Part shown: piece after piece, positions 1 to 6,158 of the stretch
Layout: every line of letters begins with the position of its first letter
How positions within the stretch are numbered: the stretch's first letter is position 1
Assembly: GCA_043798355.1 (NCBI GenBank)
Contig: JAZDOT010000041.1
Span: 1-38,339 of the forward strand
Source: JAZDOT01 sp043798355
Lineage (GTDB): Bacteria; Patescibacteriota; Gracilibacteria; Peribacterales; Peribacteraceae
DNA: 38,339 bases
Reading direction: 5' to 3'
Made by a program: the position numbers and the translations under genes
The notes under the pieces: generated by a model
Told to the model about the DNA's origin: nothing
The model's input: the letters and a program-made list of their open reading frames with translations, nothing else
Database searches by the model: none

Positions 1-2
1 CT

Positions 3-98
3 GCGCGTGACTACGCCGAAAGTCTCATTCGCCTCGTCGCCCTGACGTGGCGCATCGAGAGGGAATACAGAAAAAGGGACCCGCCTCGGACGGAATGA
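3..98 (+). CDS. 3' end of an unidentified gene (truncated by window start)
   Basis: An open frame runs in from the left edge and stops at TGA 96-98, giving a 31-residue tail rich in Arg, Glu and Lys. It ends about 40 bases before the next possible small gene on the same strand and probably belongs to the same mobile-element operon as the primase/helicase genes. Too little is present to name a family. It could also be a chance frame, although the reading direction and spacing fit a compact phage-like operon. Confidence 0.35.
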   Translation, partial: ARDYAESLIRLVALTWRIEREYRKRDPPRTE

Positions 99-136
99 TC
101 TCCGTCTGTGCGAATCTCTTTTTCCTCTCTTGAACT

Positions 137-280
137 ATGAAAAATCCTACTCCACCGGCTCTCTCACAGCAATGCGACCCCGAGGCCTTCCTCAAGGCTC
201 TGCACCGCCTTGCGGATGCATGGGGCGCGACTCTCGTCACCGATTCCGATGATCCATCCTCAGGCTATGACGCACATTGA
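137..280 (+). CDS. small hypothetical protein, 47 aa
   Basis: ATG at 137, stop TGA at 278-280. The product begins MKNPTPPALSQQ and is mildly acidic with no membrane segment. Its 3' end overlaps the start of the zinc-finger-like primase gene (ATG 267) by 14 bases, a coupling style repeated across this window. No family is recognised. The support is its position in a tightly overlapping operon; there is no clear ribosome-binding site. Confidence 0.35.
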   Translation: MKNPTPPALSQQCDPEAFLKALHRLADAWGATLVTDSDDPSSGYDAH

Positions 281-548
281 TTGCTCCGAATTACGGGCTA
301 TCCCCATTCTGCGCGTCGCAGACGCGCTTGGCATGGCGCTCGTCCCGCGTGGGGCGGGCGTCTATGCCCTGCGCGAGGATCGGCAAATCACGTCTCTCAC
401 CGTCTTCGAGAAGACGAATAGCTGGTATCGCTTCTCCGGCAAGACATCCGGCGGAGTCTCCGGCGGGTCCCCGATCGACCTCGTGATGCACATGCAGGAT
501 TGCCCTTTTCAAACCGCCATTTCATTTCTTTCACAACGATTTCCATGA
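267..548 (+). CDS. DnaG-type primase N-terminal (CHC2-like) domain protein
   Basis: A product of about 93 residues resembles the N-terminal zinc-binding domain of DnaG primases: an opening helix (IPILRVADALGM), a beta-rich core ending in a Gly-rich GGVSGGSPIDLVM segment, and a closing helix (FQTAISFL). The Cys/His ligands of a true CHC2 finger are not apparent, so it may be a degenerate, zinc-free version as in some phage and plasmid primases. ATG 267 is preferred to earlier in-frame starts because it directly precedes the domain. The stop codon overlaps the ATG of the next gene (ATGA at 545-548), so the two are translationally coupled and probably act together in replication of the integrated element. 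Confidence 0.6.
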   Translation: MTHIDCSELRAIPILRVADALGMALVPRGAGVYALREDRQITSLTVFEKTNSWYRFSGKTSGGVSGGSPIDLVMHMQDCPFQTAISFLSQRFP

Positions 549-2479
549 ACAAAGCTCCACCATCACTCCTCGTTCTCCCATTCCCGGAGGACATCCTCGC
601 CTCCCTTCATGGACGAGGCATCACCGACGATAGTATCGCCGCCCTCGGTCTCTTTTGGACCAAGCGCGGGCAGTACGAGTGGATCGCGATGCCGATCCCT
701 GACGCAGAGGGAAAGCCACTTTTCTACAAGCTCAAGCGGCCTCCACATGCCCCGAAGGAGCAACCGAAGAGCGTCGTCTTCCCGAAAGGAAAAGAGGCTG
801 CCCTCTACCCGCTCACATACCTCCATAGTCGCCTCAAGCGCGTTGTTCTCTGTGAGGGGGAGCCCGATGCCTTGGCGCTCCTCTCCCGTGGCATAGAGGC
901 CGTCTGCTCCACGGCAGGAGCGCAGACGTTCAAAGAGGAGTGGCTGGAATACTTTCCCCAAGGGATCACCGTCGTCCTCTGCTTTGATCTCGATGCCGCA
1001 GGGCGGAAAGGACAGGAGAAGGCCGCAAAACTCTTCCGCAAGCATCGCCCCGATATCGCCCTTTCCGTGGTCGAGCTGCCCGCGCGTCTCGGCAAGGGCG
1101 GTGACGTGACGGATTTCCTGCTCCTGTGTCAGTCACAGGAGATCGACTTCGAAACGGCCTTCTTCGCGCTGGAAAAGCCCTATGGAGAGCGCATCGAGCC
1201 GAATCCGAATGCATTCAGGCTCCAAAAGGCACAGACGCCGGATAGCCCGATGAATTTCGTCGAGTGGCGGCGGATCGTTGCCGAACAGTTCCCCGAGCTT
1301 GCGCTCGCGGCGGAGGCGATTTTGAGCGTGACGTGTCAGCTCCTCATCCGGGACATCGGCAACTGCTTCGCACTCGTTCTCATCGATGTTCCAAGCGCCG
1401 GGAAGACCATCACGATCAACTTCTTCGATGAAGTGGAGGGCATCACCTACTCTTCCGATACCTTCACGCCATCCTCTTTCGTCTCGAATGCGGCGATGGT
1501 GAAACGCGAGGAACTCTCCAAGATTGACCTCCTTCCGCGCATTCGCCGCAAAGCTTTCCTCGTGCGTGACATGGCCACGATCTTCTCGGCACGGGATGAC
1601 GATCTTCTCAAGAACATGGGTGTTCTCACGCGGGTTCTCGACGGCGAGGGACTCTCGACCGACACGGGCGTTCACGGGCGGCGGTCGCTGCGGGGCGATT
1701 ACATTTTCATGTTCGTTGCAGGCTCCACCCCGATTCCCCGTCGGGTCTGGCAGACGATGGGGACCCTCGGGGCGCGGATGTTCTTCCTTGGCCTCCATAC
1801 CCGCGACAAATCACATACCGAGCTTGCCGAACAGCTCCGCAAGCCCGCTTACAAGCGCAAGGAGGAACTGTGCAGAAGGGCAACCGCACGGCTCATGCAG
1901 ACGCTCTGGACGACGTATCCCGAGGGCATCGAATGGAAGACCGGCGGGGACCCGATGGAGCTCCTCGAAGTCATCGGACGCTGCGCTCAGCTCCTCTCGC
2001 GCCTGCGTGGGCAGGTGCAGGTGTACAGGGAGAAATGGGATGGAGACGATAAGCAGGAGATGGGTCACACCATTCCAATTGTCGAAAAGCCCGACCGCGT
2101 GAACCAGTGCCTCTACAACCTCGCGAGAGGTCATGCGCTCGCCATGGGGCGCACGAGCATCACGCCGGAGGACATTCGTCTCGTTCTCACGCTCACGTTC
2201 GATTCTGCCCCCGGACATCGCGCGCACCTGTTCCATGAACTCGTGAGACGGGGCGGCACACTGAAGACGGGCGAGATTGAGGAGTATCTCCATTGCAGCA
2301 ATCCGACGGCGCTGAAGGAGATGGCGACCATGCGGGTCCTCGGGGTCGTGGACGAAATCGAGGCGGATGCCGGGAATTTCGAGCCGTCGAAAAAGATTGT
2401 GCTCAGGAAAGACCTTCAGTGGTTTCTGAGTGACGAATGCCGTGCATTTCTCGGTGCTACGGCGTCAGAAACGGCTTGA
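545..2479 (+). CDS. TOPRIM primase fused to P-loop ATPase/helicase-like domain
   Basis: A 644-residue protein starting at the ATG that overlaps the previous stop. Residues about 95-200 form a TOPRIM fold: VVLCEGEPDALALL carries the catalytic Glu, CFDLDAAGRKG the Asp-x-Asp pair, and GGDVTDFLL follows. A Walker A-like DVPSAGKTIT lies near residues 280-290, in a domain resembling the helicase/ATPase parts of phage and plasmid replication proteins. The C-terminus has a winged-helix-like stretch (TLKTGEIEEYL...ALKEMATMRVLGVV). With the small upstream finger-like protein it forms a split primase-helicase that would start replication of the integrated element. The TOPRIM assignment is firm; helicase activity is inferred from the Walker motif and architecture. 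Confidence 0.7.
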   Translation: MNKAPPSLLVLPFPEDILASLHGRGITDDSIAALGLFWTKRGQYEWIAMPIPDAEGKPLFYKLKRPPHAPKEQPKSVVFPKGKEAALYPLTYLHSRLKRVVLCEGEPDALALLSRGIEAVCSTAGAQTFKEEWLEYFPQGITVVLCFDLDAAGRKGQEKAAKLFRKHRPDIALSVVELPARLGKGGDVTDFLLLCQSQEIDFETAFFALEKPYGERIEPNPNAFRLQKAQTPDSPMNFVEWRRIVAEQFPELALAAEAILSVTCQLLIRDIGNCFALVLIDVPSAGKTITINFFDEVEGITYSSDTFTPSSFVSNAAMVKREELSKIDLLPRIRRKAFLVRDMATIFSARDDDLLKNMGVLTRVLDGEGLSTDTGVHGRRSLRGDYIFMFVAGSTPIPRRVWQTMGTLGARMFFLGLHTRDKSHTELAEQLRKPAYKRKEELCRRATARLMQTLWTTYPEGIEWKTGGDPMELLEVIGRCAQLLSRLRGQVQVYREKWDGDDKQEMGHTIPIVEKPDRVNQCLYNLARGHALAMGRTSITPEDIRLVLTLTFDSAPGHRAHLFHELVRRGGTLKTGEIEEYLHCSNPTALKEMATMRVLGVVDEIEADAGNFEPSKKIVLRKDLQWFLSDECRAFLGATASETA

Positions 2480-2533
2480 GACCCTCTAACCTTTTCTGAC
2501 CCTGTATATCTTCCCTTGTGCTATGATGTCCTC

Positions 2534-2637
2534 GCTATCACATCACCGTCTCTTGCGCCTCTCGTTTGCGTTCGCCGCTCAAAGGGCGGTCCTGCACTGA
2601 GGTCGCAAGACTGATGTGATAGCCGGGACCGCCCTTT
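2534..2637 (+). promoter_or_regulatory. two interlocked perfect inverted repeats (pseudoknot or operator) before the recombinase
   Basis: Arm A is GCTATCACATCA at 2534-2545 with its perfect complement at 2612-2623, reinforced by TCTTGCG 2551-2557 with CGCAAGA 2604-2610. Arm B is AAAGGGCGGTCC at 2581-2592 with its complement at 2626-2637. The order A-B-A'-B' means both stems can only form together as a pseudoknot; as DNA they are nested operator-like palindromes. The last arm can also fold into a small GCCC-TTT-GGGC hairpin (2631-2641). The structure ends 26 bases before the recombinase ATG. Two perfect 12-bp pairings in 104 bases are hard to explain by chance. Plausible roles are recombinase autoregulation, a recombination or excision site, or an attenuator. 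Confidence 0.65.
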
Positions 2638-2663
2638 GGGCATCTCTTTCCCCCCCTCACTCC

Positions 2664-4262
2664 ATGAAATACTTCATCTATTGCCGGAAATCGCAAGATC
2701 GTGAGGACAAGCAAATCCTCTCCACCGACGCGCAGAAGCGGCTCCTCACGGAGTTTGCGCAGCGATTGCATCTCTCAGTGGTTGATTTGTATGTGGAGAA
2801 TCAAACGGCGTACAAAATCGGTCGCCCGCTCTTCAATGCGATGCTCACGCGTCTGGAGGCGGGGGAGGCGGATGCCATTCTCACCTATCACCTCACGCGC
2901 CTCGCACGGAACAGCTTCGACGGAGGGCGCATCATTTACCTCATGGACGAGGGAACCGTGAAGGAAATCCGTACACCGGAGAGCGTCTATGTGAACAAAT
3001 CCGATGACAAATTCATGATGCAAATCCACTTCGCCATGGCCAAGAAGAGCTCGGATGACACGAGCCAGTTCGTCTGCCGCGATATTCAGAGCAAGCTTCT
3101 CAAGGGGGAGTATCCGGGAGTAGTGCCACTCGGGTATGTCAACGTGGACCGCGCCGGTCGCATCGCGCCGTCGCAGTACCAGCCCGAGAAGCAGCGCCTC
3201 CTTGAAGAGCTTGGGCGACCGCTCAAGCGGGAGGAGATTGACCCCGTGGATAGCGTGATTATTAAAAAGATATGGGAGGAAGCGGCGAAGGGAACGCGGA
3301 CATTCCTCCGGCTCGCGAAATTCGCGTATGACTTGGGGCTGCGGACCCGCTCGGGGAAGAAAATATCGAAGTCTGTGATCTACTACATGCTCACGAATCC
3401 CTACTACTACGGCGCGATTCGCTTCGACGGGAAACTCTACACCGAAGATGTGCAGCATGAGCCGCTCATCACGCGGGCACTCTTTGAGCATGTGCAGGAC
3501 ATGATGTGTACGGCGGGAAAGGGAAACCGCCGGAAGCATGATTTTGACTTCAAGGGGATGCTCAAGTGCGGGGAGTGCGGCTGCGCGATCACCGTAGAGC
3601 GGCAGCGGGGGCATGTGTACTACCACTGCACCCGGAACCGTCCCTGTACGCAGAGCGCCTGCTCCAAGGAAAAAAACCTTGAAGAGCGCATCATGGAGCG
3701 TCTTTCGGAGTTCCGCATCATCCCGCGCGAGTTTCTCGTTTACGCTTCCAAGCGTGTTCGGGTCATGCACAAAGAAGAAGCGGGGACTGAGGATGCTCTC
3801 CGTCGCAAACTTGAACGGAAGTTCGGAGACCTGAAAGAACGCCTCGATGCGCTCCTCCAGCTCAAGCTCTCCACGAAGAATACGGACGGAAGGCTTCTCT
3901 CCGATGATGAGTACATCGAGCAAAAGACGGCTGTCCGAGGAGAAATGCAGGGGATTGAAGAGCAGATTCGCTCGATCAAACAGGCGGGGGACAACTGGAT
4001 GGATGATTGCGAGCGTTTTGTGGAGTCGGCGCTCTGCCTCGATCAAACACTGCAACACGCCACCATGGAACAGAAGAAGGAACTCCTTGTGATGGTGGCT
4101 TCGAACATTCTCTTGAAAGACGGAAACGTGGCTATCACATACCGAGAGCCTTATGCGGGCATCCTTTCGTTCGCCAAGGAGTACAAACCCGCATTCGAAC
4201 GCGGAATATGGCTTAAAGAAGCGGAAAAAGGCAATTTAATGCAGAATTGGCTCCCCCGGTAG
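2664..4262 (+). CDS. large serine recombinase (site-specific integrase)
   Basis: A 532-residue protein starting MKYFIYCRKSQDRED; the Ser in CRKS (about residue 10) is the expected nucleophile. The order is resolvase/invertase catalytic domain (about 1-150), recombinase domain (about 175-285), zinc ribbon with Cys pairs (LKCGECGC...YYHCTRN...C, about 308-345), then a Lys/Glu-rich coiled coil (about 370-450), the standard large serine integrase layout. ATG 2664 is chosen because it begins the conserved beta strand. The last codons (NWLPR, stop 4260-4262) lie inside the 3' end of tRNA-Asn. This suggests the element integrated at the tRNA and that tRNA sequence supplies the gene's end. It probably integrates and excises the element carrying the upstream primase. 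Confidence 0.93.
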   Translation: MKYFIYCRKSQDREDKQILSTDAQKRLLTEFAQRLHLSVVDLYVENQTAYKIGRPLFNAMLTRLEAGEADAILTYHLTRLARNSFDGGRIIYLMDEGTVKEIRTPESVYVNKSDDKFMMQIHFAMAKKSSDDTSQFVCRDIQSKLLKGEYPGVVPLGYVNVDRAGRIAPSQYQPEKQRLLEELGRPLKREEIDPVDSVIIKKIWEEAAKGTRTFLRLAKFAYDLGLRTRSGKKISKSVIYYMLTNPYYYGAIRFDGKLYTEDVQHEPLITRALFEHVQDMMCTAGKGNRRKHDFDFKGMLKCGECGCAITVERQRGHVYYHCTRNRPCTQSACSKEKNLEERIMERLSEFRIIPREFLVYASKRVRVMHKEEAGTEDALRRKLERKFGDLKERLDALLQLKLSTKNTDGRLLSDDEYIEQKTAVRGEMQGIEEQIRSIKQAGDNWMDDCERFVESALCLDQTLQHATMEQKKELLVMVASNILLKDGNVAITYREPYAGILSFAKEYKPAFERGIWLKEAEKGNLMQNWLPR

Positions 4263-4322
4263 GACTCGAACCTACAACCAATCGGTTAACAGCCGATTGC
4301 TCTACCATTGAGCTACAGGGGA
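4248..4322 (-). tRNA. tRNA-Asn (anticodon GTT), CCA encoded
   Basis: Read on the minus strand, the 75-nt sequence folds into a full cloverleaf: acceptor TCCCCTG paired with CGGGGGA, D arm GCTC/GAGC, anticodon stem ATCGG/CCGAT around loop CTGTTAA (anticodon GTT), T arm GTAGG/CCTAC with TTCGAGT loop, discriminator G and encoded CCA (plus-strand 4248-4250). Its 3' terminal 15 bases overlap the 3' end of the serine recombinase gene, marking it as a likely integration target. A 23-base copy of its 5' end is repeated 91 bases upstream in its own reading direction. Confidence 0.97.
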
Positions 4323-4355
4323 ACGTTGATGAAAAAGAACAGTCGGTTGCTCCCT

Positions 4356-4393
4356 GCCCTGAGCGACTCCGCGCATGCGGAGGAGTCGAAGGG
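4356..4393. repeat. REP-like palindromic element
   Basis: The element starts GCCCTGAGC and ends GTCGAAGGG around a perfect inverted repeat, CTCCGC-GCAT-GCGGAG (4367-4382), extended by CGACTCC/GGAGTCG. The CCTGAGC...GTCGAAGGG frame also occurs at 6353-6395 inside alaS. It lies exactly between the tRNA-Asn gene and the duplicate of that gene's 5' end. Confidence 0.7.
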
Positions 4394-4416
4394 TACCATT
4401 GAGCTACAGGGGAACG
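4394..4416 (-). repeat. duplicated 5' fragment of tRNA-Asn
   Basis: The 23 bases at 4394-4416 are identical to 4303-4325, which cover the acceptor 5' strand, the D arm and three upstream bases of tRNA-Asn. The rest of a tRNA does not follow, so this is a remnant and not a second gene. It directly abuts the REP-like palindrome, suggesting that element insertion and duplication occurred together. Confidence 0.85.
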
Positions 4417-4747
4417 AAGGGCGTGGGAGGACAACCTACGGTTTTCCCCTCACGGACACCCCTTTCCCTCATAGGTGTCCTCCAGCGTTAGTGCCCGCGA
4501 GACCCAACGCTTCGGACATTTTTTATTGAGGGGGCTTTGAGAGGAAAACGAGGTGTGCCGAAAGAACGCGGGCACAGTATAGGGAAGATCCCGAAGAAGA
4601 TGGTAGTGAAAATTCACGATCTTCTTCTGGTGCCCATTGCAAGGCGTCACCCATCTCCCGGTGGGGAAGTGGGTAGGGTGGGAGCCTCCTTCGCTCCTCG
4701 TTCACACTCGGAGCTACGGACGGCCAGGGAGGGGCCGGGGGTGAGGT
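4417..4747. other. gene-free spacer upstream of tRNA-Asn with a long hairpin
   Basis: This 331-base stretch separates the methyltransferase gene from tRNA-Asn (both minus strand). No convincing coding frame is visible. It holds a strong inverted repeat, GAAGAAGAT 4593-4601 with ATCTTCTTC 4619-4627, with GTGAA/TTCAC inside. On neither strand does a T-run follow, so it is not a standard intrinsic terminator, although it could still punctuate transcription between the two genes. A weaker repeat of the GGACACC/GGTGTCC type lies near 4455-4482. Confidence 0.5.
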
Positions 4748-6016
4748 CTACTTTTTCCTCGGCTTCAGCAAAACGATCTCCCGTCCCACGTACTGGTCCG
4801 GACGGCGGTAGAAGAGGGAAGGGAAGCGCGGATGATCGGAGGGGATGCCAGGGGGGAGGACGGCTTGGTACCCCAGTTTTCCGAGGACATCCCAAACTTT
4901 CTCGAGGCGCACCCACCCGTCGCGCTGCCGCCACGCCGGCCAGATGCAGACCAGGGGGATGCCCGGGAGCGAGGACGAGGCATTAGCGAGGAACGCCGCC
5001 TGCATCCGCTCGCTCTCGCTCTTCAGGTGTGCCACCTCTTTCATCGGCGGTCGGTCGGTGAGCGCGGGGCCGAGGCTGGATTCTGTTACCACGATATCGG
5101 GGAGTTCTTTCAGCTCGAACGGTTTCGCAGCGTCCTGCTTCCAGATGAGGGCATCGGTGTCCTTCTTGAAAATTTTTTCCTCTTTGCGCAGCCACTCGAT
5201 GTTTTTCGTGCACCCGTTGACGGCCTTGAGGGAGAGATCCGAGGCGAGGACGGGCCACCCGCGGCGAAGCGCCTCCATGGGGATGACGCCCGTGCCACAG
5301 AAAGGATCGAGGACGGTGAGCTTTGAGCTTTGAGCTTCTTGCCCCGAGTGGTATCGAGGGGTGAGCTTTGAGCTTTGCTTCGGAAGAGAAGGATGGCATT
5401 CGCGGACGAGAAAGGCGCCGAAGTTGAGGAGGATCTGCGCCAGTTTTGGCGGGAGGAGGCCGACGGTCGTATCCCGCACGGGTTTCTCCATATCGCGCTT
5501 CGTGTAGGCGTCGATGTCCTGCGCGGCAATGGTCCGGCCGATCCAGAAAGTTTCCTCTTTCATGAGGAGCACGAGTTCGCACCCGCGCTTGCCGGAGAGA
5601 ATTTCGCTGTCCCTGAGCAGCGCTGTTGCGGCGGGTTTGAATTCGTTCCCCACGTAGCGCGCTGCCAGTCCGCGCGCCCTGATGGCCACCTTGCACGTGC
5701 GGAAGAGCGACCGGACGGCTCCGCGGGGAACACCGTGGGCGCGGAGAGAGAACGTGACGTGCTTGCGGACATTCGCCGTTTCGTTGCAGAGGAGCTGCGA
5801 GACATCCTCGAGGGTGACGGGAGCCTCAGTGATGCGCCGGGCGATGAGGATGGTTCCCCCCAGCGAGTCGAGGAATGCCTGGGAGAGCTCTTCGGCTGTT
5901 TCGAAGATGGCGACGTTCTCGATGATCTGTTTCTTTGTGAAGTCTGGAAGGACGGCGGAGAGTTCCGCGAGACTGATATTCGGCTGGTGACCCAGCACGG
6001 CGGCGTAGGAGGGCAT
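4748..6016 (-). CDS. THUMP/Trm11-like SAM-dependent RNA (guanine-N2) methyltransferase
   Basis: A 422-residue protein beginning MPSYAAVLGHQPNISLAEL, typical of Trm11/TrmG10-type enzymes that methylate tRNA guanine. The N-terminal half matches a THUMP-like RNA-binding region. The Rossmann core starts at VLDPFCGTGVIPMEAL (about 235-250), the SAM-binding motif, followed by ASDLS. The usual catalytic (D/N)PPY motif is replaced by TESSLGP (about 311-317), so the exact reaction is uncertain. Residues about 213-232 are a repeat-derived in-frame insertion just before the SAM motif. ATG 6016 is preferred over a longer frame that would run antisense through alaS repeat sequence. It lies downstream of alaS on the same strand, 142 bases away. 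Confidence 0.75.
   Translation of the reverse strand: MPSYAAVLGHQPNISLAELSAVLPDFTKKQIIENVAIFETAEELSQAFLDSLGGTILIARRITEAPVTLEDVSQLLCNETANVRKHVTFSLRAHGVPRGAVRSLFRTCKVAIRARGLAARYVGNEFKPAATALLRDSEILSGKRGCELVLLMKEETFWIGRTIAAQDIDAYTKRDMEKPVRDTTVGLLPPKLAQILLNFGAFLVRECHPSLPKQSSKLTPRYHSGQEAQSSKLTVLDPFCGTGVIPMEALRRGWPVLASDLSLKAVNGCTKNIEWLRKEEKIFKKDTDALIWKQDAAKPFELKELPDIVVTESSLGPALTDRPPMKEVAHLKSESERMQAAFLANASSSLPGIPLVCIWPAWRQRDGWVRLEKVWDVLGKLGYQAVLPPGIPSDHPRFPSLFYRRPDQYVGREIVLLKPRKK
5315..5377. repeat. in-frame repeat/palindrome insertion inside the methyltransferase gene
   Basis: An 18-base direct repeat, GGTGAGCTTTGAGCTTTG, occurs at 5315-5332 and 5360-5377, start-to-start 45 bases (15 codons). Between the copies lies CCCCGAGTGGTATCGAGGGG, a palindromic core like that of REP elements. 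Since 45 is divisible by three, the frame is kept; the added residues (QSSKLT twice with a linker) lie immediately before the SAM-binding motif. Confidence 0.8.
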
Positions 6017-6158
6017 AGTGATGCTTAGGATAGCCGCGGTGGAGTGAATTGGGAATTGATATTGGGCATGGGGTTCCTCGTTGATTGTTTTTCGTTCTTC
6101 GTTTTGAGTACGGCTTCGTTCTGGCGTAGAACAAAAAAAACCAAAAACAAAAAACCTT

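Noticed and set aside
2775..4058. 427-codon open frame on the minus strand
   Set aside because: It is fully antisense to the serine recombinase, whose motifs are complete; the minus frame has no recognisable domain and is a codon-bias shadow.
4394..4416. A second tRNA gene
   Set aside because: Only the first 20 bases of tRNA-Asn plus flank are present; no anticodon or T arm follows.
5375..6028. 217-codon open frame on the plus strand
   Set aside because: Antisense to the Trm11-like methyltransferase with intact SAM motif; no independent similarity.
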